From Pseudoduganella plicata (lineage in GTDB: Bacteria; Pseudomonadota; Gammaproteobacteria; Burkholderiales; Burkholderiaceae_D): DNA of 64,000 nucleotides. Under the pieces are notes generated by a model. That model was not told where the DNA came from, did no database searches, and saw only the letters and a list, made by a program, of their open reading frames with translations. Both the position numbers and the translations under genes were made by a program. This document shows, piece by piece, positions 25,952 through 35,979 of this stretch (its first letter is position 1; each line of letters starts with the position of its first letter). The DNA is taken from the NCBI RefSeq assembly GCF_004421005.1, contig NZ_CP038026.1:434001-498000 (forward strand). Reading direction: 5' to 3'.

Positions 25952-26028
25952 AAAACGCGTCCGGCTGCGCCACAAATTTCCCGCCATACCGGTATGACAG
26001 GGAATTTGCGTCTTGCCGGACACGTTTT
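25952..26028. repeat. Nested 77-bp inverted repeat
   Basis: Outer arms AAAACGCGTCCGGC (25952-25965) and GCCGGACACGTTTT (26015-26028) pair with one mismatch. Inner arms AAATTTCCC (25974-25982) and GGGAATTT (26000-26007) pair with one bulge. The centre CATACCGGTATG (25985-25996) is a perfect palindrome. The right end runs into five T. It may act as a terminator for tssG in either direction, but the layered symmetry is also what small non-autonomous elements show. No second copy was found in this window by eye. Confidence 0.6.
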
Positions 26029-26164
26029 TCAGGACTAATCTCATCCACGATCAATAATCAGCGCTTCCCTGGATAAGCTTTTCCGTAGGCTTTTCACAAC
26101 AGCGTATTTCACTGCCCGGAAGCGCGGCGTACGATGGTTATTCCCGACCTCGAAAGGAGTGACG

Positions 26165-26632
26165 ATGAACCAAGCCTGTCGCGCGGCGCCCGTGATCGCC
26201 GCCATGCTGCTCGGAGGCTGCAGCACGCCCCCTCCCGTCGATAACGCCACCCTGGTGCGCCAGGTCACGGCAACGGAACGGGCCTTCGCCGCCACGATGG
26301 CGCGACGCGACTTCGCCGCATTCCAGGCGTTCCTGGCCGAGGAAGCCATTTTCGATGGCGGGCGCGAGCCGCTGCGCGGCAAGGCGGCCGTGGCTGCCGC
26401 GTGGCAGGGCTACTTCAAGGGAGAGCAGGCGCCGTTCTCGTGGGACCCCGACCGGGTCGTCGTGCTCGATTCGGGCACGCTGGCCCAGTCGGGCGGGCCC
26501 GTGCTGGACCCCCAGGGCAAGCTGACCGCCCGCTTCAACTCGATCTGGCGGCAGGAGGCGCCGGGCGTATGGCGCATCGTGTTCGACAAGGGCGAGCCCG
26601 TGTGCGACTGCATCGTGCAGCCGCGGAAGTAG
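26165..26632 (+). CDS. NTF2/DUF4440-like lipoprotein
   Basis: 155 residues with a lipoprotein signal (VIAAMLLGGC, lipobox LGGC). The mature part is a SnoaL/DUF4440-type NTF2 fold: VRQVTATERAFAATMARRDF, FLAEEAIFDGG, LRGKAAVAAAWQGYF, then VWRIVFDKGEPVCDC. Members are small pocket proteins with varied or unknown activity. Start ATG 26165 follows AAAGGAG by 6 bases; an in-frame GTG at 26159 is less likely. It is in front of a sensor kinase gene with a 53-bp gap. It resembles the broken gene at 20.3 kb in family but not closely in sequence. Confidence 0.82.
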   Translation: MNQACRAAPVIAAMLLGGCSTPPPVDNATLVRQVTATERAFAATMARRDFAAFQAFLAEEAIFDGGREPLRGKAAVAAAWQGYFKGEQAPFSWDPDRVVVLDSGTLAQSGGPVLDPQGKLTARFNSIWRQEAPGVWRIVFDKGEPVCDCIVQPRK

Positions 26633-26685
26633 GGGCCGCTCGATGAATTATCATTCGGGGCCCTGCCGTCGATTAGGTCCCCCGG

Positions 26686-29650
26686 ATGCCACTGCCCGCG
26701 CTGCAAACCCTGCTGCTTCTGCTGATCACCCTCGCCTGGCCTGCATTCGCCGTTGCGGCGCCGCGCCCGCTGTTGAACGACTACACGCACCAGGCATGGA
26801 CGGAGCTCGATGGCGCCCCCGTCAGCGTCACCAAATTCGCGCAGGGCTCTGACGGCTGGCTGTGGATCGGTTCCCCGACGGGCCTGTACCGCTACGACGG
26901 CGTGCGTTTCGAGCGAGTCGACAAGGTGCATGGCCATCCGCTTGAATCGGGCAACATCATGGGACTGACGACTGCGCGGGATGGCGCGCTGTGGGTGGGC
27001 TACCGTGTCGGCGGCATCTCCGTGTTCCGGCCAAACGGTGCGCGCACGTACGGCGAAGACGACGGCCTGCACCCGGCCGGCGTCATGCACCTCGAAGCGG
27101 CGCCGGACGGCGCGCTCTGGGCGGCGATGCGCGATGGCGTGGCCGTGCTGGCGCCGGGCGCCACGCGCTTTCGCTACCTGGGCGAGGAGGTCGGACTGCC
27201 GTCGGTGGGCGTGTTCCAGATCCTGTTTGCGCGCGACGGCACCACCTGGGTGGGCACTAATACGGGCGCCTATTTTCGTCCGCCCGGCGCGGCCCGCTTC
27301 AGCCATGCATGGCCGCGCCATGCGCTGGTCTGGCTGTGCGAGGCGCCGGACGGCACCGTGTGGGGCAACGATTTCAAGCAGGGCTATTACCGCATTCGCA
27401 CGGCGCCTCCCGCCGCCGCAACGCCCGCTGCGCCGGAACTGCAGGGGTTCGGCATGCGCTTCGACAGGCGCGGCACGATGTGGCTGATGCACCCGGACGG
27501 TATCGAGCGCGTGGCCGATCCGGCCAACCCCGGACTGCAGGACCAGCGGCTGTCGAAACTGAACGGCATCAGCGGCGGGATGCTGAGCGCCAGTTTCGAG
27601 GATCGCGAAGGCAATCTGTGGTTTGGCACACTGGGCGGCATCGACCGGCTGCGGCCGAACCGCCTGCGCACCATGCCGGTGGACCGCGAACTGGAATATC
27701 CGGCGCTGGTGGCGATGCCATCCGGCGAGATCCGGGTCGGGGACTATACGGACCGCCCCTGGCGGCAGGGCCCGGACGGGGCCACCGTGCCCGGCATGTC
27801 CGGCGCGCTGACGGCCAGCTACACGGCCCCGGACGGCACCCTGTGGCTGGGCGGGATGGAAGGCGTGCAGCGCCGCGACCCCGATGGCGCGTGGACGACC
27901 ATCCCGTTTCCGCACCAGGGCATGCGGGTGCACGCGATGCAGCAGGACCGGGACGGGGCCCTGTGGGCATCGTTCAACGCCGCCACCGGCGTGCACAAGC
28001 TGGTTGACGGCAAGTGGGGGTGCAGTCGGGTGGCGTGCCCGGCATACCCGAAGTCCTCACAACGTCGATGGCGCGCGACGGCGCGGGCCGGCTGTGGATG
28101 GCCCATCTGCGCAGCCGCATTACCGTCGTCGACGGCACCACGGTACGCGTCCTGGGCCCGGACGAGGGTCTGCAACTGGGCACCGTGCTGCTGGTGTACG
28201 CTGACGCCGGTCCCGGCGCCGGCACGGTGTGGGCGGGCGGCGAGACCGGCGTGGCCCTGTACCGTAATGGCCGCTTCGTGAGCCTGCACGGCACCTACGA
28301 CGAACGTTTCCGGGGCGTCTCCGGCATCGTGCGGCTGCCCGATGGCGACCTGTGGCTCCACGGCGCCGATGGCCTGTACCGCATCGCCGCTGCGGACGTC
28401 GGCCGGTGGCTGAAAGATGGCACGGCCGTACCGTTCGAGCGTTTCAACGCGCAGGACGGCATGCGCGGCCACGCACCACAGCTTCGCCCCGTGCCGTCGT
28501 TGCGGCGCGACCGCGACGGGCTGTTGTGGTATGCGACCACCGGTTCCGTCGGCAGCATCGATCCGGCCAGAATCCCCCGCAACCGGCTGGCGCCGCCGGT
28601 GGAAATCGTCGGTGTCAGCGCCGAAGGGCTGCGCCATGCCATACCGGCGGGTGGGTCGCTGGCCCTGCCGCAGGGCACCCGCAACGTGCAGTTCGACTTC
28701 ACGGCACTGTCGCTGTCGATCCCCGAGCGGGTGCGGCTGCGCTACCGGCTGACGGGGTTCGAGCGCCAGTGGCAGGAACCGGTCGGTCGCCGCCAGGCGT
28801 ACTACACCAACCTGGCGCCCGGCCGCTACCGCTTCGAGGTGACCGCCGCGAACGAGGACGGCTTGTGGAACAGTGGCGGGGCCGCGCTGGAGATCGTGAT
28901 CTTGCCCACGTTCGTGCAAAGCGTCTGGTTCAAGCTGCTGCTGGCCGCGCTGACCCTGTTGCTGCTGTACGGGTCTACGCGGCACGGATCCGCTATCTGA
29001 CGGCATTGATGCAGCAGCGCCTGCACGAACGCCTTGCCGAGCGGGCGCGCATCGCGCGGGCCTTGCACGACACGCTGTTGCAGAGCATCCAGGCGCTGCT
29101 GATGTCGTTCGACGCGCACAGCCGGCATCTGAAGGAAGGCACGCAGGAACGGATCCGCCTGGACCAGACGCTCAACCTGGCCGAGCAGCTGCTGGTGGAA
29201 GGGCGCGACGAAATCATGGTGCTGAGGGGTTCCGTCTCGGCGCAGGCGCTGGAACTGGCGCTGGCGCAGTTCGGCAAGGGGCTGGCGGAACACCGGCCGC
29301 ACGCGTTCGAATTGAAGGTGAGCGGCACGCCGCGCCGGCTGCGTCCCGACGTGCAGGACGAGATCTATGCCATCGCGCGTGAAGCCCTGTTCAACGCTTC
29401 GCGCTACGCCGACGCCACGCGCATCGAGCTGGAACTGGGCTATGGCGCCGCCGCGTTTCTCGTACGCGTGCGCGACAATGGGCGCGGGCTGGACGAAACG
29501 GTAGCCGCCGCCGGCCACCGGCCGGGCCACTGGGGCCTCGTCGGCATGCGCGAGCGGGCCGGCGGTATCGGCGCCGTGCTGGCGATCGACAGCGCACCGG
29601 GCACCGGCACGGCAATCACCGTGACAGTGCCGGGCAAGATGGCCTACTGA
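26686..29650 (+). pseudogene. Beta-propeller sensor histidine kinase (HisKA_3), two frameshifts
   Basis: A signal peptide precedes repeated propeller blades of the form DGALWVG / DGTLWLG / GNLWFG (about residues 45-620), a Y_Y_Y domain (VRLRYRLTGFERQW, YTNLAPGRYRFEV), and a TM helix (FKLLLAALTLLLLYG). The HisKA_3 phosphoacceptor region is ARIARALHDTLLQSIQ and the ATPase is NASRYADATRIE, DNGRG. The frame breaks at GGGGG (28016-28020) and at GGG (28971-28973), each a one-base loss. Repaired length is about 988 residues. Such kinases sense periplasmic ligands, often sugars. No partner response regulator is next to it. Confidence 0.85.
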
Positions 29651-29943
29651 CCTTTCACGTCGCGGGGGCTGCGAGGGCGTGCGGCTTGCTGGCTGTCCCC
29701 GCGTAAACCGGTGGCGCGTTCGCTGTCCTGCTGCTGCGTGCCGCCGGTGCTGTGCTGCGTGGCCTGGCTGCCGCTGACGGCCGTTTGCTGCTGGCTGCGG
29801 CCATCGCCCACTTCACCGGACGTGGCGCCCGTTTCCTGGTCGCCGTAGCGGTCGCGGTTGGGCTCCTGCGGGTTGAGCTGGGTCTGCGGGTTATTGAACA
29901 GGACGCGTTGCGCGCCCTGCTTGTCGTTCGCTCGTTGCGTCAT
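29644..29943 (-). CDS. Small hydrophilic protein of unknown function
   Basis: 99 residues from ATG 29943, which has AGGAGG upstream. The sequence is rich in Gln, Gly, Ser, Asp and Arg, with no hydrophobic segment and runs such as SQQQTAVSGSQATQHSTGG, so it is probably disordered. The opening MTQRANDKQGAQRVLFNNPQ is the most ordered-looking part. It overlaps the last 7 bases of the sensor kinase gene on the opposite strand. I do not recognise a family. The strong ribosome-binding site supports it being real. Confidence 0.6.
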   Translation of the reverse strand: MTQRANDKQGAQRVLFNNPQTQLNPQEPNRDRYGDQETGATSGEVGDGRSQQQTAVSGSQATQHSTGGTQQQDSERATGLRGDSQQAARPRSPRDVKGQ

Positions 29944-30049
29944 GATTCCTCCTGATTGACGGATGCAGGCAACCATCGTAGCCCTGCGGGATCGGGGAGG
30001 GTGTCAGCGCACGCGCCGCGGCGATGTAGGAAGCGTTGCGGCGGCGGGC

Positions 30050-30490
30050 TCAGCGCACGTCGAGGAGTTCGACGTCGAAAATCAGGGTGGCGTTGGGCGG
30101 GATCGGTCCGGCGCCGTCGGCGCCGTAGCCCATGCTGGCCGGGACGATCAGCGTGCGCTTGCCGCCCACCTTCATGCCGGCGACACCTTCGTCCCAGCCG
30201 CGGATCACCTGGCCGGCGCCCAGCTGGAAGCTGAACGGGCCGCGGCCGATGGAGGAGTCGAACTTGTCGCCGTGCTGTTGCGGCGCGGTCGGTACGTACA
30301 GCCAGCCCGTATAGTTGACGACGGCCGTCGTGCCGGCCGTGGCTTCCTTGCCGGTGCCCATGGCCGTGTCGAGCTTCTGGAAGGCGACCGGCGTCGCTTC
30401 GACGGCTGGTTGCGCCTTGTTGCGGTCGCAGGCGGCCAGCGAGAATGCCAGTGCCGCGGCCAGGGTGCTGGCGGTCAGGAGTTTTTTCAT
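30050..30490 (-). CDS. FKBP-type peptidyl-prolyl cis-trans isomerase lipoprotein
   Basis: 146 residues. The lipoprotein signal ends at LAAC (residue 21). The FKBP domain includes VVNYTGWLYVP, FDSSIGRGPFSFQLGAGQVI, RGWDEGVAGMKVGGKRTLIV, and the closing PPNATLIFDVELLDV. All residues around the proline-binding pocket (Y, F, D, VI, W) are present. It should speed proline isomerisation during folding of periplasmic proteins. It lies 54 bases downstream of recJ on the same strand and may be co-transcribed with it. Confidence 0.92.
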   Translation of the reverse strand: MKKLLTASTLAAALAFSLAACDRNKAQPAVEATPVAFQKLDTAMGTGKEATAGTTAVVNYTGWLYVPTAPQQHGDKFDSSIGRGPFSFQLGAGQVIRGWDEGVAGMKVGGKRTLIVPASMGYGADGAGPIPPNATLIFDVELLDVR

Positions 30491-30544
30491 GTCTTCTTTC
30501 GTGGTTGTTTGGTTGGTTGCGGCAGGGCGGCGATGCCGCCGGCA

Positions 30545-32239
30545 TCAGCAGGGCTCGGCGTGTTCGACCAGCAGCTGCACCCTGGTCGTGCCGTTGTATT
30601 CGTTGGCGTCGAGCCGGAACGCGACGCGTGCGCGGTCGCCCAGTGCGTCCGTGTGGCCGAACCAGATGGCGTCGTAGCGCGTGCCGTTGCGTTCCAGGAG
30701 GAGCTTCAGGTGGCGCTCCTTCAGGATGCGCTGGCTGACGACGCGGAACTCGTCGCAGAACACGGGTGGCGGAAAGCCTTGCCCCCATACGATGCCGTCC
30801 ATCAGCTCGATGAACTGGGTGGTGTAGTGCGCATCTTCCAGCGGCCCGTCCGTCTCGACGATGCGCTCGAGCTGGCCGTCGGTCAGCCAGGAGCGGCCCA
30901 CCGTCTCGAATGCTTCGGCAAAAGCGTCGAACGCATCGGCGCGGATCGACAGGCCGGCCGCCATCGAGTGGCCGCCGAACTTGTCGATCAGGCTCGGCGC
31001 CTTTTTCGACACCAGGTCCAATGCGTCGCGCAGGTGGAAGCCGGCGATGGAACGGCCCGATCCCTTGATCCAGCCGTCGCCGGCCAGAGCGAACGTGATC
31101 GCCGGCCGGTAGAACTTCTCCTTCAGCCGCGACGCGACAATGCCGATGACCCCCTGGTGCCACGATTCGTCGAACACGCTGATGGTCGTGCTGTCGCGCG
31201 GTTCGAACGCGTCGAGGTGCACCAACGCCGCGTCCTGCATTTCCGCCTCGATCTCGCGCCGGCGGATATTGATTTCGTTGAGCTGCTGCGCCAGCGCCCA
31301 GGCCCGCTCCTCGTCGTCCGTGATCAGGCACTCGATCCCCAGCGACATGTCCTGCAGCCGGCCCGCCGCGTTCAGGCGCGGGCCGAGGGCGAAGCCCAGG
31401 TCGAACGGCGTGGCGCTGCGCGCCTGCCGGCCCGCCACGCGAAACAGCGCCGCCACGCCCGCATGCATGCGGCCCGCGCGCATGCGCTTCAGGCCCTGCG
31501 CGACAAGGATGCGGTTGTTGGCATCGAGCTTGACGACGTCCGCCACCGTCCCCAGCGCCACCAGGTCGAGCAGGTTGTCCAGCTTGGGCTGCGTCTGCTG
31601 GTCGAACACGCCGCGTCGGCGCAGTTCCGCCCGCAGCGCCAGCAGCACGTAGAACACGACGCCGACACCGGCCAGGTTCTTCGACGGGAAGCCGCATTCC
31701 GGCTGGTTCGGATTGACGATGACGCGTGCATCCGGCAGCCGGTCGCCCGGCAGGTGGTGGTCGGTGACGACCACTTCGATGCCGCGCCTTTTCGCCGCCT
31801 CGACCCCTTCGATGCTGGCGATGCCGTTATCGACGGTGATGATGATGTCCGGCGACTTCTCGCGCGCCGTCAGCTCGACGATTTCCGGCGTCAGCCCGTA
31901 GCCGTATTCAAAACGGTTCGGCACGATGAAGTCCACATTGGCGCCCATCGCGCGCAGGCCGCGCAGCGCGGTGGCGCAGGCGGTGGCGCCGTCGCAGTCG
32001 TAGTCGGCTACGATGACCATGCGTTTATTGGCCGCGATGGCGTCGGCCAGGAAGGCGGCGGCCACGTCGATCTGCAGCAGGCCGGACGGCAGGATCAGGG
32101 CGCCCAGCTCGGACGACAGTTCTTTCGGGTCGAGCAGGCCGCGCGCTGCAAACAGGCGCGCCAGCACAGGGTGGATGCCGCCCTGGCGCAGCATTTCCGA
32201 TTCGCGGAACGGGCAGGGACGGGTGGCGATGCGGGTCAT
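30545..32239 (-). CDS. recJ: Single-stranded-DNA-specific exonuclease RecJ
   Basis: 564 residues, the usual RecJ length. DHH-family motifs are in place: VADYDCDGATACA near 75, VDNGIAS, and TDHHLPGDRLPDA near 161. The DHHA1 region has KFGGHSMAAGLSI and the C-terminal OB fold follows. RecJ degrades single-stranded DNA 5'-3' in recombination and mismatch repair. It is the first gene of a short minus-strand set (recJ then the FKBP gene), with the COG4255-like gene upstream, all on the same strand. Placement next to lolC-lolD is common in betaproteobacteria. Confidence 0.96.
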   Translation of the reverse strand: MTRIATRPCPFRESEMLRQGGIHPVLARLFAARGLLDPKELSSELGALILPSGLLQIDVAAAFLADAIAANKRMVIVADYDCDGATACATALRGLRAMGANVDFIVPNRFEYGYGLTPEIVELTAREKSPDIIITVDNGIASIEGVEAAKRRGIEVVVTDHHLPGDRLPDARVIVNPNQPECGFPSKNLAGVGVVFYVLLALRAELRRRGVFDQQTQPKLDNLLDLVALGTVADVVKLDANNRILVAQGLKRMRAGRMHAGVAALFRVAGRQARSATPFDLGFALGPRLNAAGRLQDMSLGIECLITDDEERAWALAQQLNEINIRRREIEAEMQDAALVHLDAFEPRDSTTISVFDESWHQGVIGIVASRLKEKFYRPAITFALAGDGWIKGSGRSIAGFHLRDALDLVSKKAPSLIDKFGGHSMAAGLSIRADAFDAFAEAFETVGRSWLTDGQLERIVETDGPLEDAHYTTQFIELMDGIVWGQGFPPPVFCDEFRVVSQRILKERHLKLLLERNGTRYDAIWFGHTDALGDRARVAFRLDANEYNGTTRVQLLVEHAEPC

Positions 32240-32295
32240 GGTGCTGCTTTCGGTAAAACGTATCAGTTGGCGCCGGCACGGCGGGTTTCAAGCCG

Positions 32296-33312
32296 TCAGG
32301 CCAGCAGCGCTGCGAGGCTGTACCCGCGCCAGAAGCGGTATTGCGCCATTTTACTCGTGCGCGACTCAAGCCAGCCTTCGCGGTTCGACAGGATCAGGGT
32401 CAGTTCGCCCAGCGTGCCGGCGCGCAGCGCGGCCAGCAGGGGCGCGAACCAGTCGCGCTCGAGCTGCGCCATCGCGGCGAGCCATTGCGACCAGTCTTCC
32501 GCCAGGCCCGCAGGCAGCGCGTGGCCGACGACGGCCAGCTCGCCCGCGCGCAGTTGCGCCGGCGTGACGGCGCGCCGATCCGGCGCGGCCAGCATTGCCA
32601 GCCAGTCCGGCGCTTGCGCCGTCGCCAGCGTGCCCTGGGGCTGCTGTGCGGCGGACGCACCACCCCACAGCCAGAACGAATTGATCGGCGCCAGGCCACG
32701 GGCCTGGCGCTCATCGTTCAATGGATGGCTGAACCACAGTATCTGTACTTCGTTCTGCAGGCGGCGGAACGCGCGCGCCGTGTCGCCCGTCGGCATCCAT
32801 GGGTGCAGATTGTCGCCGCTGGCCGCGTCGGGCGATGCGGTCGCCAGCCCGGCCCAGGCGTCCGCGCGCATGAACCACGTCAGCGCGTCGCCGTACACCA
32901 GATCATGACCGTCTTCCCGGAACAGCGGCAGCACGGCGTCGAACAGCGTACGCGCCTCGGCCTCGGGCAGCCGCGTGGCGCGCAGGTCCGTCATCTGCAG
33001 GTGCGTGCCGACCTGCACGTTGATCGGATGGACGATGAACCAGTGCCCGGCATCCGGCCGTTTGCCGAAACCGGCCATCACGGCCGTGGCCACTGGCGCA
33101 TCCTGCGCCGCCAACCCGAGCGCGCGGGTGACCAATGCCTCGTGCGGCAGCACGCGGTGGTCCGCGGCGTCAGGATGGTACTGCTGCGCGACGTGGCGGG
33201 ACAGCAGGGCGGAGAGAGCAGGCGCGCCGGACGTGTTCAGTGCACGGATCAGATCGGGCGCCATCGGCGCGGGCGGCAGGGCGAACGGAAAGACGACGGT
33301 GGTGGAAGACAT
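32296..33312 (-). CDS. Conserved cytoplasmic protein, COG4255-like
   Basis: 338 residues from ATG 33312 (MSSTTVVFPFALPPAP); an in-frame ATG at 33348 is possible. Visible features include HEALVTRALGL, HWFIVHPINVQVGTHLQMTD, LVYGDALTWFMRA, and PINSFWLWGGA near the end of a conserved block. The protein is soluble. This family is found next to recJ or lolC in betaproteobacteria and is sometimes annotated as phosphoglycerate-mutase related. I see no clear metal-binding alkaline-phosphatase motifs, so I leave the function open. It is divergent from lolC, 57 bases upstream of recJ. Confidence 0.7.
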   Translation of the reverse strand: MSSTTVVFPFALPPAPMAPDLIRALNTSGAPALSALLSRHVAQQYHPDAADHRVLPHEALVTRALGLAAQDAPVATAVMAGFGKRPDAGHWFIVHPINVQVGTHLQMTDLRATRLPEAEARTLFDAVLPLFREDGHDLVYGDALTWFMRADAWAGLATASPDAASGDNLHPWMPTGDTARAFRRLQNEVQILWFSHPLNDERQARGLAPINSFWLWGGASAAQQPQGTLATAQAPDWLAMLAAPDRRAVTPAQLRAGELAVVGHALPAGLAEDWSQWLAAMAQLERDWFAPLLAALRAGTLGELTLILSNREGWLESRTSKMAQYRFWRGYSLAALLA

Positions 33313-33439
33313 CCCGTCATTGTACGGTTTTTCCGGCCGCGGCCCCAAGCTGCCCCGCCACGAATGGTGGTGTTTCCCAGCATGAAATGCTGTTTATATG
33401 GCAAACTGCGCACTTTCGCGTCGGGATCACGTCCGTCAT

Positions 33440-34702
33440 ATGAGTTTTTTCAGGAACCTGCCGTTCGAGTGGCTGGTCGGGCTGCGCTATACGCGCGCCG
33501 GCAAGCGCAGCGGCCGTAACAGCTTCATCTCCTTTATTTCCGCCATCTCGATGGCCGGTATCGGCCTGGGCGTGGCCGCGCTGATCATCGTCCTGTCGGT
33601 CTACAACGGCTTCCAGAAGGAAGTCACGACCCGCATGCTGTCCGTGCTGGGGCACATCGAGATCTACCAGATGGGTGGTCCGATGGAGGACTGGCACGCC
33701 ACCGCGCGCGAGGCCATGCGCAATCCCGAGGTGCGCGGCGCCGCCCCGTTCGTCGAGACACAGGCGCTGCTGGCGCATGGCGGCGACGTGCTGCGTCCGG
33801 CCATCGTGCGCGGCATCCTGCCCGACGAGGAGCCGAAGGTGTCGGATATCGTCAAGGAAATCCGCCAGGGCAGCTTCGCCGAACTGAAGCCGGGCGCGTT
33901 CAACATCGTGCTGGGGATCGAGTTGGCCAGGGCACTGGAAGTGAAGGTGGGCGGCAAGGTGGCGATGGCGCTGGCCGAAGGCGGCCTGTCCGGCAGCGCG
34001 CCGGGCATGCGCACGTTTACCGTCGTCGGCATTTTCGAGGCCGGCCACAACGAATTCGATTCCACGCTGGCGTACGTGCACCTGGAAGACGGCCAGCGGC
34101 TCCTGAAAATGGCGGGCCCGTTCGGGCTGCGCCTGCGCGTGCAGGACATGCAGCAGGCGCCGGAGATCGCCATGCGGTTGAAGCAGTCGATGCCTGGCGA
34201 ACTGCTGATCCGCGACTGGTCCAAGCTGAACGTCAACTGGTTTGCCGCCGTGCAGACGCAGAAGCACATGATGTTCGTCATCCTCACCATGATCATCGCC
34301 GTGGCCGCATTCAACCTGGTCGCCACGCTGGTGATGACGGTCACGGACAAGCAGGCCGATATCGCCATCCTGCGCACCCTGGGCGCCTCGCCCCGTTCCA
34401 TCATGAAGGTCTTCATGATCCAGGGTGCGCTGGTCGGGGTGCTGGGCACCGCCCTGGGGGTGGCGGGCGGCGTGGCGATCGCGCTGAACGTGGGCGTCAT
34501 CGTACCTGCCATCGAATCGCTGTTGGGCGTCAAGTTCCTCGCCAAGGATATCTATTTCATCAGCGCCGTGCCGTCGGACCTGCGCTGGCCGGACGTTGCC
34601 GCTATCGGCGCCACCGCCGTCGGCCTGGCGTTCCTGGCCACGATCTATCCCAGCTGGTGGGCCGCCCGCGTCAAGCCGGCGGACGCGCTGCGGTATGAGT
34701 AA
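33440..34702 (+). CDS. lolC: Lipoprotein-releasing ABC transporter permease, copy 1
   Basis: 420 residues with an N-terminal TM helix (about 25-50), a large periplasmic domain, and three C-terminal TM helices: the LolC/LolE FtsX-like layout. The opening [20 protein letters not shown] and the closing TIYPSWWAARVKPADALRYE are family hallmarks. With LolD it extracts outer-membrane lipoproteins from the inner membrane and hands them to LolA. I chose ATG 33440 since similarity with the second copy begins there. The following gene is a close tandem duplicate. The copy's closest role (C-like, E-like or F-like) cannot be fixed without alignment. Confidence 0.92.
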   Translation: MSFFRNLPFEWLVGLRYTRAGKRSGRNSFISFISAISMAGIGLGVAALIIVLSVYNGFQKEVTTRMLSVLGHIEIYQMGGPMEDWHATAREAMRNPEVRGAAPFVETQALLAHGGDVLRPAIVRGILPDEEPKVSDIVKEIRQGSFAELKPGAFNIVLGIELARALEVKVGGKVAMALAEGGLSGSAPGMRTFTVVGIFEAGHNEFDSTLAYVHLEDGQRLLKMAGPFGLRLRVQDMQQAPEIAMRLKQSMPGELLIRDWSKLNVNWFAAVQTQKHMMFVILTMIIAVAAFNLVATLVMTVTDKQADIAILRTLGASPRSIMKVFMIQGALVGVLGTALGVAGGVAIALNVGVIVPAIESLLGVKFLAKDIYFISAVPSDLRWPDVAAIGATAVGLAFLATIYPSWWAARVKPADALRYE

Positions 34703-34716
34703 CAAGGATTAACCAT

Positions 34717-35979
34717 ATGGTCAAGAATCTGCCGTTCGAGTGGCTGGTCGGCCTGCGCTATACGCGTGCCGGCAAGCGCAGCGGCCGCAACAGTTTTATC
34801 TCGTTCATCTCGCTGATTTCGATGGCCGGCATCGCGCTGGGCGTCGCGGCGCTGATCATCATCCTGTCCGTCATGAACGGCTTCCAGAAGGACGTCACGG
34901 ACCGCATGCTGTCCGTGCTGGCCCACGTCGAAGTATTCGACACCCACGGCGGTATGCCGGACTGGCAGCGGCAGGCGAAAGTGGCCATGACGCACCCCGA
35001 AGTGCGCGGCGCCGCGCCGTTCTCGGAAAGCCAGGCGGGCCTGATGCATGGCGGCGAGGCGCTGCGTCCCGCCATCGTGCGCGGCGTGCTGCCGGAGCAG
35101 GAGGCGCAGGTGTCGAGCGTAGCCAGGCAGGTGCGGCAGGGCAGCTTCGAGGCGTTGCGGCCTGGGCAATTCAATATCGTGCTGGGTGTCGATCTGGCGC
35201 GTGCGCTGGGCGCGAGCCTGGGAGAAAAGGTAACGATGGTGCTGCCGCAGGGGACCGTCACGCCGGCCGGCCTGGTGCCGCGCATGCGCTCCTTCACGGT
35301 CGTCGGCATCTTCTCGGCGCAGCACCAGGAGTTCGATGCGGGCATGGCCTTCATCCACCTCCAGGACGCCGAGCGGATGCTGCGCATGACGGCGCCAATG
35401 GGCCTGCGCCTGCGTCTGGCCGACATGCACCGCGCGCCTCAGGTGGCCGAGGAGCTGAAGAAGCTGATGCCGCCGGACGTGACGGTGCGCGACTGGTCCA
35501 AGCTCAATGCCAACTGGTTCGCGGCCGTGCAGACGGAGAAGCGCATGATGTTCATCATCCTGACGCTGATCGTCGCGGTGGCGGCGTTCAATCTGGTGTC
35601 CACGCTGGTCATGACGGTGACGGACAAGCAGCCCGACATCGCCATCCTGCGGACCCTGGGCGCGTCACCCCGTTCCATCATGAAGATATTCATCATCCAG
35701 GGCGCGCTGGTGGGCCTGCTGGGCACCGTGCTGGGCGTGACCGGCGGCGTGCTGGTGGCGCTGAACATCGACGTGATCGTGCCGTTCATCGAGCACCTGT
35801 TCGGCGTGCAGTTCCTGTCGCGCGACATCTACTACATCAGCACCGTGCCGTCCGACATGCGCTGGCCGGACGTGACGAAGATCGGCATCGTGTCCGTGCT
35901 GCTGGCGTTCCTCGCCACGATGTACCCCAGCTGGTCGGCCGCGCGCGTAAAACCCGCCGAGGCGCTGCGCTATGAATGA
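34717..35979 (+). CDS. Lipoprotein-releasing ABC transporter permease, copy 2
   Basis: 420 residues, nearly colinear with copy 1 and highly similar throughout: both contain [28 protein letters not shown], and [17 protein letters not shown]. Differences cluster in the periplasmic domain (for example [17 protein letters not shown] versus EIYQMGGPMEDWHATAR). It starts 14 bases after copy 1 and overlaps lolD by 8 bases, so the three form one operon. Two permeases could give a heterodimer, as LolC-LolE does in E. coli, in place of the single-permease (LolF-type) arrangement. Symbol left empty since LolC or LolE identity is not decidable by eye. Confidence 0.9.
   Translation: MVKNLPFEWLVGLRYTRAGKRSGRNSFISFISLISMAGIALGVAALIIILSVMNGFQKDVTDRMLSVLAHVEVFDTHGGMPDWQRQAKVAMTHPEVRGAAPFSESQAGLMHGGEALRPAIVRGVLPEQEAQVSSVARQVRQGSFEALRPGQFNIVLGVDLARALGASLGEKVTMVLPQGTVTPAGLVPRMRSFTVVGIFSAQHQEFDAGMAFIHLQDAERMLRMTAPMGLRLRLADMHRAPQVAEELKKLMPPDVTVRDWSKLNANWFAAVQTEKRMMFIILTLIVAVAAFNLVSTLVMTVTDKQPDIAILRTLGASPRSIMKIFIIQGALVGLLGTVLGVTGGVLVALNIDVIVPFIEHLFGVQFLSRDIYYISTVPSDMRWPDVTKIGIVSVLLAFLATMYPSWSAARVKPAEALRYE

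Noticed and set aside
29963..32908. 981-codon open frame opposite recJ and its neighbours
   Set aside because: It crosses two genes that have clear motifs on the minus strand, and its own translation has no recognisable features.
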